Notes under the pieces: generated by a model | Databases searched by the model: none | What the model was told of the DNA's origin: nothing | What the model saw: the letters and a program-made list of their open reading frames with translations, nothing else | NCBI GenBank assembly: GCA_003693705.1 | Contig: RBZT01000672.1 | Coordinates: 1 to 64,000, forward strand | Source: Polymyxa betae | Taxonomy: Eukaryota > Endomyxa > Phytomyxea > Plasmodiophorida > Plasmodiophoridae | DNA: 64,000 nt | Direction: 5' to 3' | Shown: positions 44,986 to 56,072 of the stretch, piece by piece | Numbering within the stretch: position 1 is the first letter of the stretch | Layout: each line of letters starts with the position of its first letter | Translations under genes and position numbers: made by a program

Positions 44986-46403
44986 TTATTGTTTTCGATG
45001 ATTTTTGGGTTTTACTTTCAATGTTAAAGAATGTTTCGATATGGCGCTAGAATTGTTTTCAAGTCGCCAATCAAACTTTCGAATCATTTCGTTTAGTACA
45101 AGCTTTACGAAAAGCCTACCCAGTTCAGCGCCAACGCAATCACGTGGTCCAGCACCGAAAGATGCAACTTCCAGATTCCTGGGCGCGTTCTCTTTTGAGT
45201 GCCAACGTTCTAGCGAGAAGTTGTCGTCATGCTGCGAAAACATCGTGGACATTGCGTCTAATCCAACGAAGACCTGCCATTCTGAAACATATGAATTGCT
45301 CTATTTCCAGCTGTCGTGATTCATACTTGCGGGAACTTCAATTTTAGTCGACGTAGAAAACGGAATCTTGACTACACGGCCGCTAATGGGGACAGTTGGA
45401 AACAAACGCATCGACTCCTTGACGGCTGCATTCAGCATTTGCTGCTGTTGGAGGACAGAATAGTCGGTTTCGCTGAAATCCTTTAGAAATGTTAATTCTT
45501 TAGCATCATTAGCCAACAACAGCAAACCTCCTGTTCTTCTCGTAGTTGGCTGACTATATCAGGACGTTTAGCTAACGTGTGAGCAGCAATACATATCGTG
45601 AACGATGTTGTTTCAAAACCGGCAAGATTTGCCAAAATGGTCTGCGATATGATTTGATCGTCGCTTAAGTTCCCATCGTTTAAGAATACTGACAATAAGC
45701 CTTCACCATGACCGCTTCTTCGTCGCTTTTGTATCTCATTATCAACGATCAGACGAAGTTGATCGCGTGCTTTTAGGGCTTTTCCAAAACTCGTCCAAGG
45801 GATGTCCAGTGGTAGAGAGAGCATCCCTTTGTTGAATGTCATAAAGAGCGAATATATTTCTTGTCGAAAAGTCTCGTTGTATTCTCCAAAGACGGCGAAT
45901 TGGCTTAATGTAAATACAATTTGCCGTATACGAGAGGCGACTTCGATTCCTGTATGGTAAGGCCAAGTCTCTAATTCCGCCCGAATCAACGGAATAGCGA
46001 TCTTGGTAATATTCTTTAGTGCTTCCGGTTTTGTCAGAAAATAAAATAATCGTCTATGCGCCTTGTGGACTTCACCATGTTGCGTCAATAAAGACCCTTC
46101 CATCAGTTTATGGACTGGCTGAATCAATTGCATGTCAACGATCTTTCCTTCCCCAAGAAGAACAAGTTTAACATCCGATACGCTACTCAAAAAGATGGTA
46201 GGATATCCGAACAGATGCGTTCGAAATGTAGGTCCAAATCTAGCATGCCGCTGGCGAATGAACCCGCGGATGTCCATCACGAACTGTAATGTTTCGCCAA
46301 TGAACGGCCAGCCAGCGCTGCCTGGTGCCTGACATTGCAATCTCCAGTACCATTTCCATATGACATGGACTATGATGGCAGAAGCAACGATAAGCATCAA
46401 CAT
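44986..46403 (-). CDS. Cytochrome P450, CYP26-like (clan 26/85 type)
   Basis: This is an ER-anchored monooxygenase. I chose the ATG at 46403, which gives a typical N-terminal anchor (MLMLIVASAIIVHVIWKWYW) followed by the CYP26-type PGSAGWPFIGETLQFVMDI. The frame is open further upstream from a non-ATG codon. The I-helix is ANLAGFETTSFTICIAAHTL. The K-helix ExxR is KESMRLFP, and the heme-binding loop is FGAGPRDCVGAELGRLFVKL with the axial Cys. A PxxLP-like proline hinge is also present. Exons are split at 45301-45525 and 44986-45252. Related P450s clear retinoic acid in animals, but substrate cannot be told from sequence here. An upstream 53-codon hydrophobic ORF (46475-46633) could be an unresolved leader exon. 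Confidence 0.85.
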
Positions 46404-47089
46404 GGTGCAGACAGCAGTAAACGAAACGTTAGGCGTCAACGCATCCCAAGTTCCAAACCCTAATGAGGGAGTGTTCAGTCACAAACGATGTAGGTAGGTA
46501 TCGTCATTTTTGTTAAAGTGATAACAGTGACTATCAAAGAGAGCGTATACGCGCGCATCAGGATTACTGCTGTGCTCAGTGCAAATACAACTACCGTGTA
46601 TAGCGAAGAATCAACCGCGTCGGGCGTATCCATTATGATATGTACACATGTAGCACGGGGTTTTGTAACGTAATACATTTTCGATCAACAATGGATGCTG
46701 CAACGCTACTTGGGGGCCATGAGACCCTTGCAGACATTGGGTTCTATGTGGTAGGGTTTATCGTACCTTATCAGTGGCCGCAACTGCTTTCAGAGCTTCT
46801 AGATAATCTCTATCTCTTTTAAGAAACAGTCAAATCGCGCATTCAAGATTTGTTTGTGTGCTGTGTGTTGTACGCTTCCGAATCTCACGAATACTGGAAT
46901 AGCATAGACCAAGTATGCACTTTACTTCTGAAATGGCTTGGTGGCGCGAAAGTGGCTACTTTGAGTCGTGAATGAATACCCCTAACACTGTCAAATATAA
47001 AACAGGCAAATGATAGATGATGCGACAAATGATACAGAGATATGCTGAAGCTATTTATCCATATTTTTAAAGTAGCAAGTTGCCTGACA

Positions 47090-48733
47090 CTAGAAGCATT
47101 TTCCTTGAATCGAAACCCCATTTGGAATGTATGGAGTCTCGACACCTGTTTTCACGTGCTTCATTCGAAATTCGAGCAGCGGTGACAAACCCTCAATCGT
47201 CGTTCTATTAGCTTGGTAGCCTAGCTTCTCATACGCCCTCGATATATCCACATTTCGATTCATGACATATGCGGTCATTGGCGAAGATCCCATTGCAATC
47301 ATTCCTGTGCTTGCAACGATTCTGCCATTCAGGCAAGTTAACAGTGTATATGGCTCTGGTGTTGAAGACACTTGCTTGATAGTGATCATAACATGGTCCT
47401 GGGTGAGGGCTGCTCCTATCTCTCCCACATTGAAAGGAGACTCTACATGTTGTATGGGCTTGGGAGGATCCACCTGCGGTGGGAGCGTCGCCACAGATGC
47501 TGGCGATGGTGGTGGCGTCGGTAAAGGAGCGGGAGCCGGGACCGGTGCAGGAATTTCAGTAGCCGGTGGTGCAGACGGTATTGGTATCTCTATCGCGTTC
47601 GTCACGGTATGATGCATGGGGTGCTCAGACGCTGGTGATAGCCCAATGACAAGATGAGCAGCTGCTTGCGACGGCGAAGTCGCCGAGTTCCGTTTCGATG
47701 GTATTCGTGCGATAATTGGATCCGACTCAGATGGGAGCGAGTACAAACCGGTATCTTCAAGAACCTTGAACTTTGAGGAGCCTTTTCGCTTGGCTACTGC
47801 AGCTTTCAAAGTTTTCTTCCATCGGCGGATTTCGTCAGGAGGGGTGCCTTGCATCCAGCCATCAAAATAGGTGAGGAGATCAGAAGCCGCGATCGAATAA
47901 GAGTTCAGCTCGATTGGCATTTCAACCACGTCCTCTGGGTAGACGTAATTGTCATGCACCAGCTGCCATTGGAAAAACAGTCGTTCTGTGTTCATATGTA
48001 GACTCCAGAACATCTGTGAAACATCTTATCATCGTCTCATTAAGACATATTGAGGTCTCTTACCGGATCGAACGCAGCTACATCGATATAAGCTAATACA
48101 CCTCCCAAAGTGGTATGTGCAAAATTGTGGCAATCTTCCAGCGCAGCAGTGAAATTTTTGAAATCATCCACAGCGAATGAGGCGTAATCTTCTTTCTCAG
48201 CGACCTGGACATGAGGGTATGGCATGGATGGAGTTCGTAGCGTAGTTGGCCCAGGATTATCGATCGTTCGAACATTCTCAGGTAGGAACACCGAATGTAA
48301 TGGATTCAGAAGCATCGTTCCATTTCGACCTTTATAGAGATCATCTGAAAATGCTGCAGGAATGGTTGGCTTTCGCCAATCCCAGTAGGGAATGGGGCAG
48401 CCAATAACCATTTCCATCACACTCACCTGAGATGTTCGAGATTAGAGTGTTTTGACTGACTACAGACGATTCACTCACATAGAACCGATGCCATAACAAG
48501 AAGGCGGGTGTGCCATGAACACAATAACCATTCGACTCTGGGTTCGACATGAGTGGCATTCCATGCCATCCGGCCACAGCATAGAACGAGCCATTATCTA
48601 GTGCTGCTTGAACGAGCTCGCGGTAAGATAGCAGTTCTTCTGGCGTTAATGATTCGATGCTCTTCCGTCTTGTTGGCGGTCCTGCTAGGCAGATACCACA
48701 GGTCAGGGCTACAATAAACCAGGATATCAGCAT
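47090..48733 (-). CDS. Secreted tyrosinase, type-3 copper
   Basis: It oxidises phenols to quinones. From the ATG at 48733, MLISWFIVALTCGICLAG is a signal peptide. Copper A site: GWHGMP (first His), CVHGTPAFLLWHRFYV (second and third His). Copper B site: DCHNFAHTTLGG (two His), FWSLHMNTERLFFQ, where His aligns with the third ligand and the usual HH pair is LH. All six ligands are therefore present. A cysteine precedes each His pair. After the catalytic part comes a Pro/Ala-rich linker (ATEIPAPVPAPAPLPTPPPS) and a C-terminal beta-rich domain. At least three exons. The conserved Asp-Arg after the last His is Glu-Arg. Secretion suggests pigment, defence or matrix cross-linking. Confidence 0.9.
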
Positions 48734-49979
48734 TGTTCGAGGGGTTCAAACTTCAATAACTCTTTCCGAAAGATCGCTTGACATATCGAGACACGCCCTC
48801 GCCGTTTCGGATTGACTCACCCGCATCGCTCTCAGTCCAACAACGGTAGTCAACATTCCGAGTGACGTCTGCGAAATTGGTATATAAACGCTGTATTAAG
48901 AGTTTCCAATAAGTGACGATTGATGAGTAATGACCGTAGACAGAGCAAAGAGACAAGATTGTAGATCTTAGAACTCAAAGTATCATTATCAACTTCTTTA
49001 ATATTCTGAGCGAGCAAACAGTTCAAATAAGCAGAATTCTTTGAATTTTTTTTATGTTTTTTTGAATGCTTATGATGAATGGGTCTAAATCTGAAACTTT
49101 GGCAGGCAAACGACTGAAACATCAAACGTCTACCCCAATAAATAGTTCAAAACAATTGTTGAAATGTTGGGGAGACAGAGACAAAATCTGTTTCAATACA
49201 CTTGATTTCCCGCATTGATATGTGAATGGAGGATGGATGCGGTCCATCATTGCTTGATGATATCTCGCTGAACGTGAGTGATTCCGATGAATTGACAGAA
49301 ACTGGTTGATGGTCTTGTCTTTGTCTGGGCCGGTACGAACCACAGATCCCGTCATACCGTCCCTTGAATCTCCATGGTTCTTCGTTCTTCTTTGTTCCTT
49401 GGCATGTATCGTCTTATCGTTCGCATGGAGTGTGTTGCCAGCAGAAGTCAGTTTCTTGTTCTCTCTGCATCTTGTTACTTTTGGCAGTGACGTCTAAACA
49501 ACGTTTTTCACTGGGTTCTAAACTCGGGATTATCAACGACGACATCACCATCAAGGTCAGCGTCATCCACAATGAAAAAAAATCTGAAACAACAGAAACA
49601 TAGTCATCGTCATCAGAATACTCAACAATCAAAGAACATCTGATAATTGAATAGGAATTATTGAATAGGAATAAAAAATAAAATTATTGGCAATCAAATT
49701 TTTAATGAACTCAGTAAACTAAAATTAAAACTTGAAGAGTTATTTATCATGTTAAGAAAGTTGAATTAAGGCGTTAGTTCACGTCGTTAGAAGCCATTTA
49801 GCGACCTTGATTGTTATCTTGAAGATCCTCAAATGGTCAGTAATCGTGACGGGTGAACAGACTATCGAATGGGAGGAAAACTAAAACAAAGAAAAAAGTT
49901 TTGCGCTGCCTCGGGGGCGTAGATAGTAGATACTTCGTACACCTCACATAGCTGCCTGTTGTTGGGCCAAGAGCAAATC
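48734..49979. other. Intergenic stretch with no confirmed gene
   Basis: This 1.25-kb region is AT-rich, especially 49630-49760. It carries several ORFs of 60-90 codons on both strands. They overlap in different frames and lack good starts, domains or frame-consistent joins. One fragment on the minus strand near 49500-49630 reads with a long acidic stretch (EYSDDDDYV) and could be an exon of an unresolved gene. Confidence 0.35.
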
Positions 49980-50793
49980 ATGGATTCAGGTTAAACTTGC
50001 TATTCATCTTCTCTGTTCCGGCTTATTGGTCGTGTTCTAGAGAGTGATGCTGCGACGTCGGCACAGCAGTCCGAAGAATCATCAAGGCTTGAGGTAGTCA
50101 GGCGTGTGTCGTCTCCAGAGACGAATCGCCGCTCTACGATCGAAATCGCAGACCATGAGAAGAACGACGTCAGTGATGATTCCACAGATGACGATGTTCC
50201 TATCATGTCGCTGAAACGTTCTAGAGAACCTGAAAATCCTTCCAATGAAGAATCTGGTTTGATTGCTTGCTAAAATGTGCATATTCAACTAATATCTGTT
50301 ATCAGGAACCGTTGTTAAAACAGCCTCTCAGAAAAGAAAGTTGAAGTTCAGAGCGCTGTCACCAAACTGGAAGACGGAATTCTATGAAGGTCGTTATCAT
50401 GAAGCGAGGCTGAAAGAACTCTATGCCATTTCCTTAACTGGCCAGATCGAGTATTTTCGATATTTCTTCGATCGTCAGAAAAGCCATGGGCGGCCATTTC
50501 TTCCTGGGAATCGCCAACACGACGATATGCATTATCTGGATCTGGCATTTACACGTCAATTGCCGGTTCAGTTAGATCAGCTAATACCCGGATTAGAGAT
50601 ACAAGAAGAGATTCGAATACGTGCAAGCGATCTTGCCTATCTGTTCGCTGAGCAGCGTAATTCGTCGGTTGACAATTTTTTAGCAAAATTCGATTATGGG
50701 GCGCTATTAGCATTGGGTCTGCTTATTCGCGAATATGCCAAAGATCTTATTCATCCTATTTTACATGATCTATTCTATAAACCTGTACGATGA
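49980..50793 (+). CDS. Unrecognised nuclear-type acidic protein
   Basis: Three exons join in frame. The ATG at 49980 opens MDSESDAATSAQQSEESSRL after an intron of about 46 nt. The second intron (GTTTGATTGC...GTTATCAG) leads to the main exon. The protein is about 230 aa with an acidic/Ser-rich N-terminus, a basic cluster (ASQKRKLKFRALSPNW) and a helical C-terminal domain (FYEGRYHEARLKELYAISLT; ASDLAYLFAEQRNSSVDNFL; LLALGLLIREYAKDLIHPIL). The size and acidic-basic pattern suggest a transcription or chromatin subunit. No family match. Confidence 0.55.
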
Positions 50794-50873
50794 TGCACTT
50801 TACTTTTGAATTCTTTTTCGGAAAGGTACCGTGAATGGGCTGTACCTGATGATCGTCGTTCCGGTAAATAGAC

Positions 50874-52806
50874 ATGGGAAGACCCACAGACGCTGACAAC
50901 AGCGAAATCAGCAACCATCGTGTCGATCTTTCTAACCGAAAACTGAAGTCAGCTGAGAACATCGCTGTAAGGCAGCTCGAACAATGCTGCATTTGATCGT
51001 AATCCTCAATTCAGCTGAGAAATGTTCGCCACCTGAACTTGAGCTTCAACGAAATCAGCAATATCAAACAGCTGCCTCTGACGAATGACATCCGGTTCCT
51101 GGATCTCAGCTATAATGAGATCATGGATATCAGCGGTCTAGATCGGTATCTTGATGATCTGCAATGCAATATCATACTGATTGTGATCTATAGAGCGTCA
51201 GGTTTAAGGACTTTACACCTGGTTTGTGACATCTGCAACAATTCAGCTTGTTATTTCATTGCCCATTCAGAATTCGAATAAGCTCTCGACTGTATCCGAG
51301 CTGGCTCATTTATCCAATCTATCCACGCTTCGATTACAGTCCAATCGAATCGAATCGTTGTCAGAGCTACCTCGATCGCTGACGTCGTTGGATGTCTCCC
51401 ATAACAGATTACGAAACCTTGAGGTAGATTATGCCCGATCGGCGCCAGACCTATCGATTCACTGATGGCAAGGGCTGTCGTCGTCTGAACCAGATCCAAT
51501 GGCTGACCGCCACCAATAACAATATCGACGATATCGCTGCATTGGCGCAATGTCATCAGCTCGAGGATTTGCAACTTGGCTGCAATATGATCGCCAAAGC
51601 TGCATGTCTATCGAATCTGGAACGTCTTCATGTAGGTCGGTTGAATATGGTCAAAGCCTCCTATTCATCATTGATACAGACTCTATCGTTGTCGAATAAT
51701 CGTCTTTGTAATGTTCGCGATCTTCCATCATTGCCATCGTTAACACATCTCTATCTCGATGGAAATCAATTGCAAGGTTGTTGTTATGTTGGAAGCATTC
51801 TGATATCGATAATCTGATCTTCATCGTTTAGACATTTCTGCTATTAATCTGCAGTATCCGAATTTGATTGTTATCGATGTATCACGAAACGATCTAAAGG
51901 ATTTGAACGCCACCTTGAAAACGCTCTCACTCTTGGCCGATCTCGACGAAGTGAATCTTGCTGACAATCCCTGCTGTTTAGCAAGAGATAATATCAATGA
52001 TCTAATCATAGCTCGTCTTCCAGATCTATCTGTTCTCAATACGACCAGAATCAAATCATCGATCCTGGTCGAAACGCCTTCTAAGCGCCGTCCTACATCA
52101 CTGATTTGACAGTTTCAGGCGGAGGGCGAAACCACCAGCCGGGTCAATGACGAATCTGATTCTGATGAGGACCATGGGCGACAACAACCTCGGCCGAAAT
52201 CCGTCCAGGCTGAGCAAGCTCGTGTTGCTGATCTTATTAAAGAGACAGAATCATATCTGGCATCATGCCGTGTTCGGGTCGGCAATATATTACAGTCAAG
52301 TCGAGCCTTGATTGGTGAAGCTCTCGTTAACCAACAACCTGTTAATGATCTCATACCAAATCGGGTGAGTAGTGCAAAACAAAGGATTCCACATACAGCG
52401 AAGCGAACCGATCGAGCTGTATCCGCTAATTCCCTTCTGTCGAGGTCTCGATTAGCAAGTGCAGATCGGTTAGTAGATGTATGATGGCGTTGATTCAAAG
52501 AAACTGAACCCGTTTCTAGGAGCAATCAATTGATGTATTTGAAAGCACCGAAAGCCACAAGAGCACAGGTGAAGAAACCAGACAATCGAGTCATACAAGA
52601 ATCCCTCCCGAGCTTATCACCAAGTTAATTGTCCAGTAGACATTTTTATAATAAAAAGTCGGTTGAAATGCAAGATTGACTTACAGCCAACTGCTGTTCT
52701 GGAAGACTTTGTATCATTTGCTAATCGCTTTACAGAGGTTCCGGTGACAGATGTCCACGCCTGCATCAGCTTTCTGATCTCAAGCTGTTTCATAACGCAT
52801 CAATAG
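50874..52806 (+). CDS. SDS22-type leucine-rich repeat protein
   Basis: From the ATG at 50874 the protein runs NHRVDLSNRKLKSAENIA, joins across an intron of 47 nt to LRNVRHLNLSFNEISNIKQL, and continues with at least nine 22-residue LRRs (FLDLSYNEIMDISGLD, LSTLRLQSNRIESLSELP, SLDVSHNRLRNLE, LEDLQLGCNMIAKAACLSNL, TLSLSNNRLCNVRDLPSLPS, LTHLYLDGNQLQ, VIDVSRNDLKDLN). A C-terminal cap follows (EVNLADNPCCL... IARLPDLSVLNTTRI). The tail has a coiled coil (EQARVADLIKETESYLASCR) and a last exon that ends at the TAG at 52804-52806. Repeats of this type are common in ciliary and centrosomal LRRCs and PP1 regulators. Exon joins between 51140 and 51830 and the last two exons are inferred. Confidence 0.7.
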
Positions 52807-53363
52807 AAACAGTTGCCATTGTCCACTATCATATGGTAGTCTGTTATAACGACAATCGTCCAGTTTCGGCAGCAACACAATCCTGAACTCGAGAACGTTT
52901 TGTGGACCTCAACCGGTACGTCAAGCTTTCGGCTGTATGCTCTGAAGAGGCTTCCATCGGCCTGATCTCTCGTTCTCAATGAGCCGCCAGACAGTATCCT
53001 TCGTCTGTCCAATCCTAAGCTTAATAGTCGTCTATGAATCAGGGATAGCTACGACAGGCTCTATTCATCCAAGCACTGCAATGTTCTGTCAATGTGCCTG
53101 TTTCCACAGCTCTCACATCCCTCCCTACCTGTTGCAAACAGCTGAGAACGCTTTCAGTGAGATCAACCTCGACGCCATTTTCAAGTTCTCCTAGATGGAC
53201 TGAAGACGTCAAGATTGAAGATTTTCTTGCTTGTGACCCAATTCATTGGACGTTCATGTTGGAAATTGCATCAGGTTTTGTACGGTACCCTGAACTATCG
53301 ATCGAGTACTGCACAGTTCCAATCAGAGTTAGGCGACATATTTGACTAAAGAAACAAAACTTC
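52807..53363. other. Region between LRR and bHLH genes
   Basis: This 557-bp stretch has several ORFs of 60-83 codons on both strands (52979-53345 +, 52800-53012 -) without a recognisable domain. It likely holds the promoter and leader of the bHLH gene. I call no gene. Confidence 0.3.
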
Positions 53364-53906
53364 ATGGCATCATCATCAGCATCATCATCGTCGTCGTCGT
53401 ATCAAACCGGATTCATATCGCCATCAGATTATCTCAATGATTATCCCGAACAGACGCTGCTTATGTGCGATGATTTCGATGTTTTCTCCCAAACGATGTT
53501 TCAGCTACCTGTTCATGGAGGGGTGTCGCAGCAATCGCTTCTTGATCTCAGAAGCAATGAAGGCAGGAAGGGTAGGCAAGATCTCCGTTGCCGCTTGCTA
53601 AACGTCATCGCAGGAAATCGACATGCCAGCTCCTGTAAAAAAAGCAAGACAGGCACAGCGAGCGATAAGATCGCCAAGAAGATTGAACGGAAGGATCAAC
53701 ATCGACGAATCGAGCATCGGCGAAGGCAAACCGAGAAGAAGATCTTTGATGATTTACGACAGATTCTGAATGCAGAAAAGAAAGATCGAGTGGCAGTTTT
53801 AGCAGACTGCCTTCTGATCGTTCAACATCATCAGCATTTACAGAGGATTCGACCGGATCTGTTTCGGGAGAGTCAAGAACCGATTGAAGGACAAATCGAG
53901 CATTAG
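53364..53906 (+). CDS. bHLH transcription factor
   Basis: A single-exon ORF of 180 codons begins at the ATG at 53364. The N-terminus has a Ser run encoded by TCA/TCG repeats. The basic region and helix 1 are QHRRIEHRRRQTEKKIFDDL, containing the H-x3-R-R-R-type DNA-contact pattern. A loop (NAEKKDR) and helix 2 (VAVLADCLLIVQHHQHLQRI) follow. The E of the classic E-R-x-R core is replaced by R-x-H-R, so E-box preference is uncertain. No PAS, Orange or zipper domain follows. It may be a bHLH of the group A/B type, or an inhibitory form. Confidence 0.65.
   Translation: MASSSASSSSSSYQTGFISPSDYLNDYPEQTLLMCDDFDVFSQTMFQLPVHGGVSQQSLLDLRSNEGRKGRQDLRCRLLNVIAGNRHASSCKKSKTGTASDKIAKKIERKDQHRRIEHRRRQTEKKIFDDLRQILNAEKKDRVAVLADCLLIVQHHQHLQRIRPDLFRESQEPIEGQIEH
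53367..53402 (+). repeat. Trinucleotide (TCA/TCG) run encoding poly-Ser
   Basis: An interrupted run of TCA and TCG codons near the bHLH N-terminus; such runs often vary in length. Confidence 0.7.
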
Positions 53907-54205
53907 CGGTTTAAATATATAATCGAATATAAGTTCCCAGTGGCTTCTATCAGATAACCTTTGGACAAAATCTTGCTGGGAATAGCACTGATATACAGGA
54001 TAATGAAATAATAATCAAAAGTGAGAAATTTGGCCAGCGTTATCTTACTCAAATTACGGTGTGACAAATGAGCACAATGGGGAGAAAATCTTTCGATAAA
54101 AAATCATAAAATGCGAAAAGGCCGTTCTGCGTGAGTTCTTTGTCATCTCCAGCCGAATTCATTTGAAAGAAACCTGGAGAAGAAATCACCCAATGGAAGT
54201 GTCAG

Positions 54206-54697
54206 GTGTTGCGATCATTTGCTGATTCGGAACTGAAAATCGCATTCAGATTGGCGAAACCTGCGACTGTTTTAACCAATGCTGAAGTACTAGCTGCTCT
54301 TAATCAAGTCCAGCAGACGATCAGACGAAACGGCAAACTTGCTCTGAATTTCAAACTGCAAAGCAGCGAATGGGTCGCCAATGAGGTCAGGAAGTTTCTA
54401 AAATCTACAGATTGTTCCAAACAGACCCCCGAACATGTTACTCACTTTCTGGATCGCTTAATTGCTGTTGTTCACAAACCGTTTACGAGGTGACCAGATT
54501 GGAGACATCTCGTGGATGGTTAACATTGGAATTTCAGGAACGAACTCGTCCAGTTCGTTAATTTGAGGCCGACGAGCGTGGTCGAAGTTCATACAATGGT
54601 TGATGATTGTGATGGACGATTTACAGAAGAGGAGATTATGCAGTTACTGGATATTATAGCTACAACTCTGCCACAAAGGCCAAAGAAATTAAAATAG
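54206..54697 (+). CDS. CRCP: RNA polymerase III subunit RPC9 (CRCP), 5' end unresolved
   Basis: This Pol III stalk subunit pairs with RPC8. The readable part contains KPATVLTNAEVLAALNQVQQ, a helical HRDC-like pattern. VRKFLKSTDCSKQTPEHVTH matches the CRCP block (TPCRHQSPEIVREFL). An exon join then gives KPFTRNELVQFVNLRPTSVV, EVHTMVDDCDGRFTEEEIMQ and LLDIIATTLP. These fit CRCP in order and spacing. The stop is the TAG at 54695-54697. The first exon is not resolved: an ATG at 54193 (MEVS) is near the expected MEV start, but I found no in-frame join. It ends 21 bp from a convergent LRR gene. Confidence 0.75.
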
Positions 54698-54718
54698 TTT
54701 TATATTCTAGCAGTTGGT

Positions 54719-55717
54719 TTACTTTTTCCCTTTCTTTTTGCCTTTCTTTGCCGATTTTTTTCCAGGCGATTTTCTGGTCTGAAGCTCGGCCCCGATTACT
54801 TTCACCAATTCAGGTGATCCCAGATGGCTTAATATCAACTTCCTGATGTGTTTTGCCTTTAAAACAGCTGATAGCAATAGGCTTACACTTTCATCGTTTA
54901 GCAGATTTCCGTCCAAGTCGATTTGTGTGAGAGTTGGATTGCCAACCATAACCTCTGCTATAGCCTGCATGGCATCAACGTGTGTCACATCTGTGCAATT
55001 ATTTGCCATATTGACGACTTCAAGAGTTCGGCTATTAATCAATCCATCGGCCAACGCTAAAATACCATCCGAACCTAATCGGTTTCCTTCAACATTCAGA
55101 GAGCGCAATCGCGAGTAGGGTCCTTTCAGAAGCTGGGCCAGCGATGACCCAGATCTGGACGTTAATGACCCAAATGATAGATCCAGAGTTCGAAGATTTT
55201 TGTTCAATGCTGTTCCAGGAATCAAAGCGGCTACCGCATCATCATTTAAAGTGCAATTATGAGCAAGAGAGATAGTTCGAAGAAATTTGCTTCGAGATGA
55301 ACGCAGAGATGAGCTTAAAGCAGATGCAGAGACGCAGCCAAAACCACAATTGTGAATCTCTAATTTCTGTAGCGACGGTATATAAACGATTGAATTACAA
55401 ATCTCAGCGCATCCAGCGTCATTGAGATGAGCATTCCAGAAACAAACCGATCGTAGCTTGGTGTAATAAAAATCGTGAATAACGTTGCAGAGTTCTCGAA
55501 CGCAATCAAGACCAACAGGATCGCCAACCACAAGTTGTGTTAAAGGCTGTTCCGGGGGTAGCTCGAGAGCTTTAATAATCGGTAGTGCAGCATTTTCAGA
55601 AATCGCAGCAGAAGCAATACGAGTTTTAAATTCCTTCATCAGGAGTGAAACTGGAGCTGAAAACCCATCATATGCCTCGACAATTTTCGCTTTAGATTTA
55701 CCCTTCTTCGGCGGCAT
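54719..55717 (-). CDS. RNase-inhibitor-type leucine-rich repeat protein
   Basis: A single-exon ORF of 332 codons from the ATG at 55717. The N- and C-termini are Lys/Gly-rich (MPPKKGKSKAK; KKSAKKGKKKGKK). Between them are LRRs of 28-29 residues (KLRSVCFWNAHLNDAGCAEI, LRTISLAHNCTLNDDAVAAL, LRTLDLSFGSLTSRSGSSLA, RLRSLNVEGNRLGSDGILAL, LEVVNMANNCTDVTHVD, LTQIDLDGNLLNDESVSLLL). The pattern and basic tails resemble ciliary LRRC71/FAP-type proteins. Function is not assigned. Confidence 0.75.
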   Translation of the reverse strand: MPPKKGKSKAKIVEAYDGFSAPVSLLMKEFKTRIASAAISENAALPIIKALELPPEQPLTQLVVGDPVGLDCVRELCNVIHDFYYTKLRSVCFWNAHLNDAGCAEICNSIVYIPSLQKLEIHNCGFGCVSASALSSSLRSSRSKFLRTISLAHNCTLNDDAVAALIPGTALNKNLRTLDLSFGSLTSRSGSSLAQLLKGPYSRLRSLNVEGNRLGSDGILALADGLINSRTLEVVNMANNCTDVTHVDAMQAIAEVMVGNPTLTQIDLDGNLLNDESVSLLLSAVLKAKHIRKLILSHLGSPELVKVIGAELQTRKSPGKKSAKKGKKKGKK

Positions 55718-56072
55718 TGGCTTTGTGAGATATTTACAACAACACGCGGTCTATGACAAAAAACTGCCATTTTCAAATCCTTCAAAATAACAGTGACTTC
55801 GCGACTTATTACTTGACAAAATACATTTGACTGATCGCCATCCGTCTCTTCGGGTTCCGTCAGGATTCCGTTCTCAGTCGGCCCTAATCATCATCTTCAG
55901 CGAGAAGCTGTTTCGATCCTGGTCTAGACAAGGCTTTGTCCATTGAGAAAGAGAAGAGAGGCCTCTCTCATCAGTAACTTTACTGACTTGAACCTGACTA
56001 TCAGAGGCACCCCTCCCACCCACTCCCCCCCATATCAAGTAGTCCCTATACAGCCCTGTCCTATTATCCCAG

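Noticed and set aside
46640-46822. Plus-strand 60-codon ORF upstream of the P450 gene
   Set aside because: Short, no domain, and it lies opposite a hydrophobic minus-strand ORF; neither can be supported.
48850-49632. Several minus-strand ORFs of 65-90 codons
   Set aside because: They overlap in different frames, lack a common splice model and show no domain.
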